DNA of 32,169 bases from Betaproteobacteria bacterium (GTDB lineage Bacteria > Pseudomonadota > Gammaproteobacteria > Burkholderiales > SG8-41), in NCBI GenBank assembly GCA_016868035.1, contig VGID01000045.1, positions 1 to 32,169 of the forward strand, given 5' to 3'. Under the pieces are notes generated by a model that was not told where the DNA came from, searched no databases, and saw only the letters and a program-made list of their open reading frames with translations. How positions within the stretch are numbered: position 1 is the stretch's first letter; every line of letters begins with the position of its first letter. The translations under genes and the position numbers were made by a program. This document shows positions 8,320-17,028 of this stretch, in pieces.

Positions 8320-10290
8320 ATGAAAAACCTCTGGAACGACTCCGAAGCGGCCAACTTCAAGGGCGAGCTCGGGCTGCGCGTCTACACCTCGCGCCTGCTC
8401 GGGCGCGACAAGTCGCTCGTGCTCCACGGCGGGGGCAACACCTCGGTCAAGATCCGCGAGAGCAGCCTCACCGGCGAGGAGGAGGACATCCTCTACGTGA
8501 AAGGCAGCGGCTGGGACCTCGAGTTCATCGAGGAGGCGGGGTTCTCCCCGGTGCGCATGGCGCACCTGCTCAAGCTCGCGCGGCTCGAGGCGCTCACCGA
8601 CCCGCAGATGGTGAACGAGCTCGTCACGCACATGACGCGCGCCTCCGCCCCGGCGCCCTCTGTGGAGACCATCCTGCACGCGGTCCTGCCGCACAAGTAC
8701 GTGGACCACACCCACGCCGACGCGGTGCTGGCGATCACCAATACCGCGAACGGCGAGGCGCGGGTGCGGGAGATCTACGGCAACCGCGTCGTGGTCATCC
8801 CCTACATCATGCCGGGCTTCGACCTCGCGCAGCTCTGCGCGCTCAAGTTTCCCGCCGAGTCCGGCCCGGACACGATCGGCATGGTGCTGATGAACCACGG
8901 CATCTTCTCCTTCGGCCAGAGCGCGAAGGAATCGTATGACCGCATGATCGCGCTCGTGCAGCTTGCCGAGAACTACCTCGCGCGCCAGCGCGCCTGGTCG
9001 CTGCCGCTGCCGCGCGACGGCGCGGCGGGCGGGCCGCTGCGCATGGAGCTTGCCACGCTGCGCCGGCGCATCTGCGCGGTCTCCGGCTTCCCGATGGTGA
9101 TGAGCTGCAGCCGCGAGGCGCGCGCGGTCGGATTCGCGCGCCGCAAGGACGCCCGCGCCATCGCGCAGGGCCCCGCCACGCCCGACCATGCGATCCGCAC
9201 CAAGCGCGTGCCCATGATCGGGCGCGACGTCGAGGCCTACGCGCGCGACTACCGCGCCTACTTCGAGCAGCACGCCCCGCACGCGAAGGAGACGAAGACG
9301 ATGCTCGACCCGGCGCCGCGCGTCGTGCTCGATCCGGATCTCGGGCTGTGCGCGCTCGGGCGCACCGCGAAGGACGCGGCGATCGTGGGCGAGCTCTACG
9401 CGCACACGACCGAGGTGATCGAGCGCGCGACCCTGCTCGGCGGCTACAGGGCGCTCGAGGCGCGGCATATCTTCGACGTCGAGTACTGGGACCTGGAGCA
9501 GGCCAAGCTGCGCAAGGCCGGGAGTGCGCCGGTGTTCGCGGGCGAGGTCGCGCTGGTGACCGGCGCGGCGTCCGGAATCGGGCGCGCCTGCGTGGAGGCG
9601 CTGCTCGCGCGCGGGGCCGCCGTAATCGGCCTCGACGTGAGCCCGGCGATCGAGACCCTGCACCGGAGGGTGGATTTTCTCGGCGTGCGGTGCGACGTTA
9701 CCGAAGAGGCGAAGGTCGTCGCTGCCCTCGAAGCCGGCGTGCGCGCGTTCGGCGGTATCGACATGCTGATCCTGAACGCCGGCGTCTTCGGCGGTGGCAC
9801 GAAGATCGCCGCGCTCGGAAGCGCGGACTGGCGCAAGGTCATGGCGGTGAACCTCGACGCCAACCTCGTGTTCCTGCGCGAGTGCCACGGGCTGCTCAGG
9901 CTCGCGCTGCGCTCGGGGCGCGTGCTCATCGTGGGCTCGAAGAACGTGCCGGCGCCCGGTCCGGGGGCAGCCGCCTATTCCGCATCCAAGGCCGCGCTGA
10001 ACCAGCTCGCGCGCGTCGCCGCGCTCGAATGGGGCGCGGACGGCATCCGGGTGAACGTGCTGCATCCGAACGCCGTGTACGACACCGGGATCTGGACGGA
10101 CGAAGTGCTGAAGGAGCGCGCCGCCCACTACGGGCTCACCGTCGAGCAGTACCGCACCAGCAACGTGCTCAGGACCGAGGTCACCAGCCGCGACGTGGCG
10201 GAACTCGCGGCCGAGATGTGCGGTCCCTCCTTCGCCAAGACCACCGGCGCGCAGGTGCCGGTGGACGGAGGCAACGAGCGGGTAATCTAG
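8320..10290 (+). CDS. Bifunctional class II aldolase / short-chain dehydrogenase
   Basis: 656 residues. The N-terminal class II aldolase domain (about 1-390) has the phosphate-binding GGGNTSVK block, the metal-binding VDHTHADAVL segment near 130 and later MNHGIFSFG. The C-terminal SDR domain (about 408-656) has the cofactor loop VTGAASGIGRA, the NAGVFGG motif, and the catalytic YSASK near 553-557. The layout matches rhamnulose-1-phosphate aldolase/lactaldehyde dehydrogenase fusions (RhaE/YuxG type). The aldolase would cleave a ketose-1-phosphate to DHAP and an aldehyde, which the SDR oxidises or reduces. Because mtnA follows on the same strand, the likely substrate here is 5-methylthioribulose-1-phosphate or 5-deoxyribulose-1-phosphate rather than rhamnulose-1-phosphate. 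This substrate call is inference. Confidence 0.9.
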   Translation: MKNLWNDSEAANFKGELGLRVYTSRLLGRDKSLVLHGGGNTSVKIRESSLTGEEEDILYVKGSGWDLEFIEEAGFSPVRMAHLLKLARLEALTDPQMVNELVTHMTRASAPAPSVETILHAVLPHKYVDHTHADAVLAITNTANGEARVREIYGNRVVVIPYIMPGFDLAQLCALKFPAESGPDTIGMVLMNHGIFSFGQSAKESYDRMIALVQLAENYLARQRAWSLPLPRDGAAGGPLRMELATLRRRICAVSGFPMVMSCSREARAVGFARRKDARAIAQGPATPDHAIRTKRVPMIGRDVEAYARDYRAYFEQHAPHAKETKTMLDPAPRVVLDPDLGLCALGRTAKDAAIVGELYAHTTEVIERATLLGGYRALEARHIFDVEYWDLEQAKLRKAGSAPVFAGEVALVTGAASGIGRACVEALLARGAAVIGLDVSPAIETLHRRVDFLGVRCDVTEEAKVVAALEAGVRAFGGIDMLILNAGVFGGGTKIAALGSADWRKVMAVNLDANLVFLRECHGLLRLALRSGRVLIVGSKNVPAPGPGAAAYSASKAALNQLARVAALEWGADGIRVNVLHPNAVYDTGIWTDEVLKERAAHYGLTVEQYRTSNVLRTEVTSRDVAELAAEMCGPSFAKTTGAQVPVDGGNERVI

Positions 10291-10295
10291 AATCG

Positions 10296-10410
10296 GTGAG
10301 AGGTAAGCATTAAGCAGTGAGCGGTGAGCAGTAAGCAGCGGGCAGTAAGCGGAGCAGCGGCATCGGCCTTTTCCCTTCACCGCTTACCGCTCACCGTTTA
10401 CCGTTCACGG
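10296..10410. repeat. Inverted heptamer array B
   Basis: Left arm 10296-10352 has eight 7-bp units beginning GTGAGAG, GTAAGCA, TTAAGCA, GTGAGCG. The right arm at about 10374-10410 has the complement series CTTCACC, GCTTACC, GCTCACC, GTTTACC, GTTCACG. The layout is that of arrays A, C and D but the unit differs. It fills the gap between the aldolase gene and mtnA. Confidence 0.85.
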
Positions 10411-10419
10411 ATCCTTAAC

Positions 10420-11460
10420 GTGGCATCGTTTGAAACGCTGCGCTGGCGCAACGGGCGCCTGGAGATGATCGACCAGCGCGCGCTGCCCGCGCAGTGCACC
10501 TATCTTCCCTTTGACAGCGCGCAAGCGGTGGCCGACGGCATCCGTACGATGGTCGTGCGCGGGGCGCCTGCGATCGGGTGCGCCGCCGCGTACGGCGTGG
10601 CACTGGAGGCGCGACGGCTGAAAGACGCGGCGCCGGAGGTCTTCCGCGCCGGGCTCGAGCGCGCCTTCGAGGCGCTCGCGCAGAGCCGCCCCACGGCGGT
10701 CAATCTCTTCTGGGCACTCGGGCGCTTGCGCGAGAAGCTCGCCGGGCTCGACGGCGCGGACCAGGACGCCGTCGCGTCTGCCCTGCTCGAGGAAGCGCAC
10801 GCCATGCGCGAGGAGGACGTGCGCCTGAATCGCCTGATGGGCGGGCACGGCGCCGCGCTGCTCCCGGACGGGGCGCGTGTGCTCACGCACTGCAATGCCG
10901 GAGCGCTCGCCACCGCGGGCCACGGCACGGCGCTGGGGGTGATCCGCTCCGCCATCACCGGCGGCAAGAAGGTGAGCGTCTATGCCAACGAAACGCGCCC
11001 GTTCCTGCAGGGCGCGCGCCTCACCGTGTGGGAGCTCGCGCAGGACGGCATTCCCGTCACCCTGATCGCCGACGTGTCGGCCGGACATCTCATGCGGCGC
11101 GGCGAGATCGACGCCGTGATCGTGGGCGCGGACCGGGTGGCCGCCAATGGCGATGTCGCCAACAAGATCGGAACCTACAGCGTGGCGGTGCTCGCGCAGC
11201 GCCACGGCATCCCCTTCTACGTCGCCTGTCCGCTCTCGACGATAGACCTCAGCATCGCCAGCGGCGCGGACATCCCGATCGAGGAGCGCGGCATCGAGGA
11301 GGTTACCGGCTACGGAGGCACGCGCTGGGCGCCCGAGGGCGTGAGCGTGCGCAACCCCGTGTTCGACGTGACACCCGCGGCGCTCGTGACGGCCCTCGTC
11401 ACGGAAAAAGGCGTCGTCACCGCTCCCGACCGGGACAAGATCCGGAGGCTCTTTCCATGA
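10420..11460 (+). CDS. mtnA: S-methyl-5-thioribose-1-phosphate isomerase
   Basis: 346 residues from the GTG at 10420. A longer frame starting at 10324 reads through the repeat array and is not family-like, and the protein from GTG begins FETLRWRNGRLEMIDQR as MtnA proteins do. MtnA converts methylthioribose-1-phosphate to methylthioribulose-1-phosphate in methionine salvage. The catalytic cysteine is Cys158 in THCNAGALATAGHGTALG and the acid/base aspartate is Asp238 in VGADRVAANGDVANKIGTY, with the VVRGAPAIG substrate loop near 46-53. It sits 129 nt after the aldolase/SDR fusion, and its stop overlaps the next start (ATGA). No other salvage gene (mtnB, mtnC, mtnD) is in view. Confidence 0.95.
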   Translation: MASFETLRWRNGRLEMIDQRALPAQCTYLPFDSAQAVADGIRTMVVRGAPAIGCAAAYGVALEARRLKDAAPEVFRAGLERAFEALAQSRPTAVNLFWALGRLREKLAGLDGADQDAVASALLEEAHAMREEDVRLNRLMGGHGAALLPDGARVLTHCNAGALATAGHGTALGVIRSAITGGKKVSVYANETRPFLQGARLTVWELAQDGIPVTLIADVSAGHLMRRGEIDAVIVGADRVAANGDVANKIGTYSVAVLAQRHGIPFYVACPLSTIDLSIASGADIPIEERGIEEVTGYGGTRWAPEGVSVRNPVFDVTPAALVTALVTEKGVVTAPDRDKIRRLFP

Positions 11461-12977
11461 TGCGCCCGTTGCGCGACTGGATGCTGCTGCGGCTGGCGGC
11501 CGCGGCACTCTCAGCCCTGCTCGCCGGCTGCGCTAGCCTCGGAACCTATTTTCACGACGCGGGTCCACCGCCCGCCGCGCCGCTGCAGTACGACCTCGCG
11601 CGGCTGCCCTTCTCCGAGTACTGGACCCATATCGTCTTCAACGGCGAGCGGATCGGGTTCTCGCGCTTCTCGATCCGGCCGCTCGCGGGCGAGCCCGCGC
11701 GCTACGAGATCAACTCGGAAGCTTCATTCGTGCTGCGTTTCCTCGGCATCGAGAAGAAGGTCACGCTGAAGGCGCGCGACACGGTGGAGCACGATCTCGC
11801 TCTGGTGGATTTTGCGCATGAATACCACATCGACGGCAGCGAGCTGCGGCTGGCCGGCAAGCGCGAAAAAGACGGGCTGGTCGCAACGATCGTGACGGGC
11901 GGCAAGCCCAACGAGCAGCGGCTCCCGGTGCAGGGCAGGCTCTATCCCTCCAGCGCGATCGGGCTCCTCCCGGTCGTCACCGGGCTCGCGCCCGGGCGCG
12001 AATACACCTATCAGGTCTACAGCGGCCAGGTGCAGGCGCTCGCGGACGTCACCCAGCGCGTTGTCGCCTACGAGAAGAGCCAGTTCTTCACCGGCAACGC
12101 GTTCCGGATCGAGACCAGCATGCGCAACCAGCGCGTCACGACCTGGATCGACCAGCAAGGCAGGCCCGCGTTCGAGCTCTCACTGCAGGGCGTTATGATC
12201 TCCGCGATCGAGGAGCCCGGCACCGCCCGGCGCTACGTCGCGCTCGCGAGCCTCAACAAGAAGGAGAGCCTGGTCGAGTTCAGCCTGATCCGTCCCCAGC
12301 AGCCGATCGAGCGCCCGCGTGAGGTCACCGCGCTCAAGGTGGCGCTGCAGGGCGTGGACGAGCCGCCGCCCACAGACGGGTCCCAGCGCTGCGAGCGCAC
12401 GCAGGGGAACATCACGTGCGAAATGCGGCGCGTCGCGGCCGGCGCCGCAACCGGGGACGAAGCTGCAGCGGATGCCGCCCATGCGCGCTACCTGCGGCCC
12501 TCGATCAGCGTGCAGAGCCACGATCCGTCGATTCGCAGCGCGGCCGGAGAGATCGTTCGCGGAAGCGCGTCGCGCACGGAACAAATCGCGCGCATCGTCG
12601 AGTGGCTGCGGGTGAACGTCGAAAAAGTGCCCCTCGATGTCTTCTCCGCGCTCGACGTGCTGGAGAAGCGCAAAGCGGAGTGCCAGGGCCACGCCTACCT
12701 CTACGCCGCATTCGCGCGCGCGGCGGGGATACCGACCCGAGTGGTCAACGGGCTGGTTTACTCACAGGAGCTGCAGGGTTTTCTCTACCACAGCTGGAAC
12801 GAGAGCCTCGTCGGCGGGCGCTGGCTGCCGGTGGATCCGACGTTCTCGCAGACGGCGGTGGACGCGACGCACATCAAGATCGTCGAGGGCGAGAGCCTCG
12901 CCGATCTCATGCCGCTGCTCGACTGGGTGGGAAAGACGAAGATCCGGGTGCTCGCCGTCGAGCACCAAAGACAGTGA
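11457..12977 (+). CDS. Transglutaminase-like lipoprotein
   Basis: 506 residues from ATG 11457 (a second ATG follows at 11460), overlapping the mtnA stop; a GGAGG lies 8 nt upstream. The N-terminus is a lipoprotein signal with lipobox LLAGC, giving lipidated Cys25. A long extracytoplasmic region with beta-rich character (about 60-320) precedes a transglutaminase core (about 370-490). Its triad is visible: Cys409 in KAECQGHAYLYAAFARAAGIP, His445 in YHSWNE, Asp460 in LPVDPTF. It would act at the outer or inner membrane face on peptide or amide bonds; the reaction is not known. Translational coupling to mtnA is odd functionally and may be only positional. Its TGA is in the first unit of array C. 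Confidence 0.85.
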   Translation: MMRPLRDWMLLRLAAAALSALLAGCASLGTYFHDAGPPPAAPLQYDLARLPFSEYWTHIVFNGERIGFSRFSIRPLAGEPARYEINSEASFVLRFLGIEKKVTLKARDTVEHDLALVDFAHEYHIDGSELRLAGKREKDGLVATIVTGGKPNEQRLPVQGRLYPSSAIGLLPVVTGLAPGREYTYQVYSGQVQALADVTQRVVAYEKSQFFTGNAFRIETSMRNQRVTTWIDQQGRPAFELSLQGVMISAIEEPGTARRYVALASLNKKESLVEFSLIRPQQPIERPREVTALKVALQGVDEPPPTDGSQRCERTQGNITCEMRRVAAGAATGDEAAADAAHARYLRPSISVQSHDPSIRSAAGEIVRGSASRTEQIARIVEWLRVNVEKVPLDVFSALDVLEKRKAECQGHAYLYAAFARAAGIPTRVVNGLVYSQELQGFLYHSWNESLVGGRWLPVDPTFSQTAVDATHIKIVEGESLADLMPLLDWVGKTKIRVLAVEHQRQ

Positions 12978-13043
12978 TTCGTGAGTGGTAAATGGTGAGT
13001 GGAAAAAAAGGCGGCGACCCACCACTCACTACTCACCACTCAC
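12974..13043. repeat. Inverted heptamer array C
   Basis: Left arm 12974-13002 reads GTGATTC, GTGAGTG, GTAAATG, GTGAGTG; right arm 13019-13043 reads CCACTCA, CTACTCA, CCACTCA, CG. The first unit contains the stop codon of the lipoprotein gene. The spacer has a run of seven A, so the transcript could fold into a terminator-like hairpin. Confidence 0.85.
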
Positions 13044-13047
13044 GCCG

Positions 13048-13195
13048 CTAGCAGTTTGTTGAAAAACGATCGTCGCTCCCGCGTAGGCGGGAGCCTGGAA
13101 AATCCGGTGTATGACAGATCAATGACTTACTGGATTCCCCCTCCGCGGGAATGACGTTTTTCGTGAGCGCGGCGCATTTTTCAACAAACTGCTAG
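13048..13195. mobile_element. MITE-like element, 148 bp
   Basis: Perfect 19-bp terminal inverted repeats: 13048-13066 (CTAGCAGTTTGTTGAAAAA) and 13177-13195. The inside holds a GCTCCCGCG...CGGGAGC palindrome and a second CCGCGGG block but no ORF. The ends are CTAG, which may be part of the target duplication. The element lies between the lipoprotein gene and the SDR gene, and its right repeat contains the SDR stop codon (13192-13194). Confidence 0.75.
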
Positions 13196-13932
13196 AGCGT
13201 GAGGCCGCCGCTCACCTCGATCACCGCGCCGTTGATGTAGCTCGCCTCGTCCGAGGCGAGGAATGCAAACGCGTTGGCAACCTCTTCGGGGCGCGCGAGG
13301 CGCCCCAGCGGCACCTTGTCCTTGAGCGCGGCGAGGACCCGGTCCGGGATCGAGTTGATGATCGTGGTCTCGACGAAGCCCGGGCACACCGCGTTCGCCC
13401 GGATGCCCTTGCGTCCCAGCTCGCGCGCCCAGGTCTTCACCATGCCGATTACGCCGAACTTCGCTGCGGCGTAGTTGGTCTGGCCGAAATTGCCGTAGAG
13501 CCCGACGATGGAAGAGGCGTTGAGGATCACGCCCGACTGCTGCCTGAGCATCGTGTCCACCACCGCACGGGTGCAGTTGTAGACGCCCTTCAGATTGATG
13601 TCGATCACATTGTTAAATTGCTCGTCGGTCATGTTCTTGAGCTGGGCGTCCATCACGATGCCGGCGTTGTTGACCAGGCAATCCACCCTGCCCCATTTCG
13701 CGACGGTGACCTCGACCATCTGCGCAAGCGTCCCGAGGTCGCGCACGTCGGCGACGAAGCCGAAGGCATCACCGCGCGTTTCCTTGCACAGCTGGACGGT
13801 TTCCTCGATCCATTCAGGGGTGAGGTCGCAGACCACGACCTTGGCGCCTTCCCGGGCGAACTTGACGGCGGTAGCCTGCCCGATACCCCTGCCCGCGCCG
13901 GTGATGATCGCGACCTTGTCCTGAAGCTTCAT
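13192..13932 (-). CDS. FabG-like short-chain dehydrogenase/reductase
   Basis: 246 residues from the ATG at 13932; a frame to 14013 adds 27 residues unlike the family. Rossmann loop TGAGRGIG (11-18), NNAGIV (88-93), Asn113, Ser140/141, Tyr154 and Lys158 (NYAAAK) make the classical catalytic set. The C-terminus ends SGGLTL as usual. It reduces 3-oxoacyl thioesters or oxidises 3-hydroxyacyl or alcohol substrates with NAD(P)(H); a fatty-acid or polyhydroxyalkanoate role is possible but not shown. The last codons are normal, yet the TAG stop belongs to the terminal repeat of the MITE-like element, so the insertion appears to have set the end of the gene. Confidence 0.88.
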   Translation of the reverse strand: MKLQDKVAIITGAGRGIGQATAVKFAREGAKVVVCDLTPEWIEETVQLCKETRGDAFGFVADVRDLGTLAQMVEVTVAKWGRVDCLVNNAGIVMDAQLKNMTDEQFNNVIDINLKGVYNCTRAVVDTMLRQQSGVILNASSIVGLYGNFGQTNYAAAKFGVIGMVKTWARELGRKGIRANAVCPGFVETTIINSIPDRVLAALKDKVPLGRLARPEEVANAFAFLASDEASYINGAVIEVSGGLTL

Positions 13933-13979
13933 GCGCCGCCTTTCTTGGTGTTCCCGCTTGTGCGGTGGTTGCGGCGCAC

Positions 13980-14008
13980 AATCTAGCCCATTTTGGCGCA
14001 ATGCACAA
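13980..14008 (-). promoter_or_regulatory. Possible sigma70 promoter of the SDR gene
   Basis: On the minus strand, TTGTGC (14003-14008) and TAGATT (13980-13985) are separated by 17 bp, each matching four of six consensus bases. It lies about 50 bp before the ATG. Confidence 0.35.
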
Positions 14009-14016
14009 TCCAATCA

Positions 14017-14046
14017 GGGCTACGCTACAACCTCTAGCGATTGCCC
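14017..14046. other. Interrupted hairpin between ykuD-like gene and SDR gene
   Basis: GGGC/GCCC and CGCTA/TAGCG pair around a short loop. The string GGGCTACGCTA also occurs at about 917-927 near the RAYT-like gene, so this may be a REP-like remnant; it could also end the L,D-transpeptidase transcript. Confidence 0.3.
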
Positions 14047-14139
14047 TTTCGGCACGACCTAACTATTGCGGCGCCGAGCGTGCTGCGGTGCGCGCAGCCC
14101 ATCGAGAAGTCACGCGAGGATGAGGAGTCAACTTATTGC

Positions 14140-15163
<1,024 letters not shown>

Positions 15164-15174
15164 AATAGCTCATG

Positions 15175-15498
15175 CCACTCAATCATCACCGGCTTCGGTA
15201 AGCCGTTGTTTGGCCTGGGAGAACTCATCCCAGAGCCGCAATTTTACCGACAGAATTACCGTCATTTTGACAGCCATCCCGCATCGCGACTTTCACCATC
15301 TATCGACATCTATCGAGAACAATCGGCGCTTCCACAATGGCCAGCGTTCGGGATGAATCGAGATCTATCGCTTCTCTGCATGCGAATCTTCGAGTGCAAG
15401 AACCACTCTCTTGCTCGGGACGGACCCAAAAATACGCCGGCATCAAATACCTTAACGTGTTGTCGCATCGAATTTTTATGGGCGTTTTTTTACCGTCA
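15175..15498. repeat. Composite guaA-end repeat, copy 1 (attachment-site-like)
   Basis: From left to right: CCACTCAATCATC (a variant of the complement of the guaA 3' end), GGTAAGCCGTTGTT, a paired TTACCG-type motif (15243-15264), a CATCTATCGACATCTATCGAG block (15298-15318), a second TCTATCG (15363-15370), GCCGGCATCAAA (about 15436-15447) and TTTTTTTACCGTCA ending at 15498. The same order occurs in copies 2 and 3. No gene is assigned here; the repeated motifs resemble integrase arm-site arrays, which is inference. Confidence 0.7.
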
Positions 15499-15524
15499 CG
15501 ACACTGCCGCACGCACGCAGCGGA

Positions 15525-15845
15525 TCAGTGTGCATCCGCAGTCTGCTCCGCTGTTTCCTTCCATGGCTTGATCTTCGCGAGTACCTTCGCAAGGTTTGCT
15601 TTCGCAACCTCGGTATCGTAATCCGCCTGCAGACGCAGCCACCAGCCATCCGAGAGCCCGAAGAAGCGGCACAGCCGCAGATCAATGTCCGCCGTGATGG
15701 CGCGCTTGCCGGCGAGGATCTCGCCGATGCGCTGTGCAGGCACGCCGATCTCCTTCGCCAGCCGGTAGTTGCTCATGCCCAGCGGCTTCAGGAACTCCTC
15801 TGCCAGCATTTCGCCGGGCGACACGGGTTTCACTTTCCTGCTCAT
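15525..15845 (-). CDS. higA: HigA-family antitoxin
   Basis: 106 residues from the ATG at 15845. HigA antitoxins bind HigB and repress their own operon through a Cro/C1-type helix-turn-helix. The start VSPGEMLAEEFLKPLGMSNYRLAKEIGVP and the HTH with RIGEILAGKR, then ITADIDLRLCRFFGLSDGWWLRLQ, are typical. In normal loci higB precedes higA with a few bases between. Here only the last 13 codons of higB remain upstream, with the same TGACGGAGA junction, so this antitoxin is an orphan. It may still cross-neutralise a HigB elsewhere. Confidence 0.88.
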   Translation of the reverse strand: MSRKVKPVSPGEMLAEEFLKPLGMSNYRLAKEIGVPAQRIGEILAGKRAITADIDLRLCRFFGLSDGWWLRLQADYDTEVAKANLAKVLAKIKPWKETAEQTADAH

Positions 15846-15856
15846 GTCGATCTCCG

Positions 15857-15898
15857 TCAGTGATAGTCCACGATCTCGACGTCTTCGGCGTCGCTCCC
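15857..15898 (-). pseudogene. higB: higB C-terminal remnant 1
   Basis: Thirteen codons ending DAEDVEIVDYH plus TGA, the usual HigB terminus, directly before higA. The rest of the toxin gene is gone; the PIN-toxin gene ends 5 bp away. A 40-bp stretch here is repeated almost exactly at 21027-21067. Confidence 0.75.
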
Positions 15899-15903
15899 TG
15901 ATC

Positions 15904-16299
15904 CTAGGTGGGGCCCTCTGCGATCGGAAGTCTCGCGCGCGCGGCGAGTTCCAGAATGCCTGCATCCTGCGTCAGCAGCAGCATGCCCTCCTCGGCTGCC
16001 GTCGCTACCAGGAGCCGGTCGAACGGGTCCGCGATTACCTGATCGAATCGCCGTGTCGCCTCGACGTGTCGCGCGGAGATTGCGAGCACCGCGAATCCCT
16101 GTGCCTCCAGTGCATCGCCAAGCGATCCCTTGGGGAGCGGCAGCTTGCCGCGGGCATTCTTGATCACCATCTCCCACAGACTCGCAGCGCTCACCGTGCA
16201 GTCCGATTGGGCTAGGATCCGGCGCAGCTCGCGCCCGAGGCGCCGGTCATCCCGCATCCAGCGATAGATCACGTGGGTATCGAGGAGATAGCGGGTCAT
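15904..16299 (-). CDS. PIN-domain toxin (VapC-like ribonuclease)
   Basis: 131 residues, ATG at 16299 overlapping the antitoxin stop (ATGA). PIN-domain RNases cut tRNA or rRNA using Mg2+ held by acidic residues. Visible: Asp7 in YLLDTHVIYRW, Glu in SLWEMVIK (near 43), and Asp in VIADPFDRLLVATA with a later TQDAGI, the standard four-acid set. The subfamily (LDTHVxxW) usually pairs with Phd/YefM antitoxins, as here. The module sits where the body of higB should be, so it seems to have replaced or displaced that toxin. Confidence 0.88.
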   Translation of the reverse strand: MTRYLLDTHVIYRWMRDDRRLGRELRRILAQSDCTVSAASLWEMVIKNARGKLPLPKGSLGDALEAQGFAVLAISARHVEATRRFDQVIADPFDRLLVATAAEEGMLLLTQDAGILELAARARLPIAEGPT

Positions 16300-16547
16300 C
16301 GCGCTCGCTTGCCCGCCAGCTCGTCGGCAATCCGTCGGTTGAACGCCGGCGCGTCCCAGTCGGGCGCGGGCGCCGGCAGCTTCGACCACCCGCCGGGCTT
16401 TCGCGGCTTGCGCCGCGCCTTCACCGGAACCAGCCGAACCATCGGTACGCCATTGCTCGCGATGACGACCTCCTCTCCGGCCACAACCGCTTTCACCAGC
16501 TTCGAGAGCTGATTCTTCGCTTCCAGCATGTTGACCTGCGTCGCCAT
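16296..16547 (-). CDS. Phd/YefM-family antitoxin
   Basis: 83 residues from the ATG at 16547. The N-terminal VNMLEAKNQLSKLVKAVVAGEEVVIASNGVPMVRLVP is the DNA-binding and dimerising part of Phd-type antitoxins; the basic, proline-rich C-terminal region would fold on the PIN toxin. It is the first gene of the pair, overlapping the toxin start by 4 nt. A 33-bp palindrome just upstream is the probable autoregulatory operator. Confidence 0.85.
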   Translation of the reverse strand: MATQVNMLEAKNQLSKLVKAVVAGEEVVIASNGVPMVRLVPVKARRKPRKPGGWSKLPAPAPDWDAPAFNRRIADELAGKRAR

Positions 16548-16576
16548 GGTGATCTCCCTGTCGACTGCGTATGATA

Positions 16577-16609
16577 CGCTACCTTGGCTAAGTTAGCCAA
16601 GGTGTAGCG
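16577..16609 (-). promoter_or_regulatory. Operator palindrome of the Phd/PIN module
   Basis: CCTTGGCTAA-G-TTAGCCAAGG is a perfect 10-bp inverted repeat, extended by CGCTAC/GTAGCG with a two-base bulge. It lies 30 bp before the antitoxin start, beside a TATCAT-like -10 on the minus strand, where a Phd-type repressor would bind. Confidence 0.7.
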
Positions 16610-16623
16610 GGTTTGACCCCTCA

Positions 16624-16951
16624 CTCCCACTCGATCATCAACGGCTCTGGTAAGCCGTTGTTCCAGCGAGCGCTTCGTTCTGCATGAAAAAGATTTACCG
16701 TCAGACTTACCGTCGATCGCGCGTGCATCCCCGATAACAGCTTCCACGATCTATCGACATCTATCGAGGACGATCGGTCCTGTCAATTGGGCGACCTTTC
16801 GAGATGTATCGACATCTATCGGCCGCAGCGCCGTTCGTGAAGGACGTCACCGAGCCCTCCTGCGGCTCGAAGTTGCCCGAAAAAAGGTGCTGGCATCAAA
16901 TGACTTAAGTAGTTGCCGCACATAAGCTTTTCGACCATTTTTTTACCGTCA
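16624..16951. repeat. Composite guaA-end repeat, copy 2 (attachment-site-like)
   Basis: Begins CTCCCACTCGATC, the complement of GATCGAGTGGGAG, which is identical to the guaA 3' end at 24435. Then GGTAAGCCGTTGTTCC, paired TTACCGTC motifs (16694-16713), two clusters of ATCTATCGA (16749-16767 and 16810-16820), GCTGGCATCAAA and TTTTTTTACCGTCA at the end. On the minus strand the last codons read MIEWE plus stop, exactly the GuaA terminus. This covers the long gap between the antitoxin and the next gene, together with the operator and a higA fragment. Confidence 0.75.
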
Positions 16952-16955
16952 ACCC

Positions 16956-16998
16956 GTCCGAGAGACCGAAGGAGCGGCATACCCGCAGGTCCGTTACC
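16956..16998 (-). pseudogene. higA: higA internal fragment
   Basis: On the minus strand this stretch reads VTDLRVCRSFGLSDG, matching ADIDLRLCRFFGLSDG of the intact higA. It is joined to the end of composite repeat copy 2; the rest of the gene is missing. It marks the left edge of an old higBA locus whose higB remnant is at 21033. Confidence 0.65.
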
Positions 16999-17028
16999 GC
17001 ACGGCTTTCGGCAAAGCCCGGCGCGACG

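Noticed and set aside
8071-10380. A 769-residue minus-strand ORF
   Set aside because: It mirrors the aldolase/SDR gene, has low-complexity Arg/His composition and no motifs; its end is a translated repeat.
10578-11456. N-terminal extension of the lipoprotein frame over mtnA
   Set aside because: It is an Arg-rich shadow of mtnA; the lipoprotein signal and ribosome site at 11457 fix the true start.
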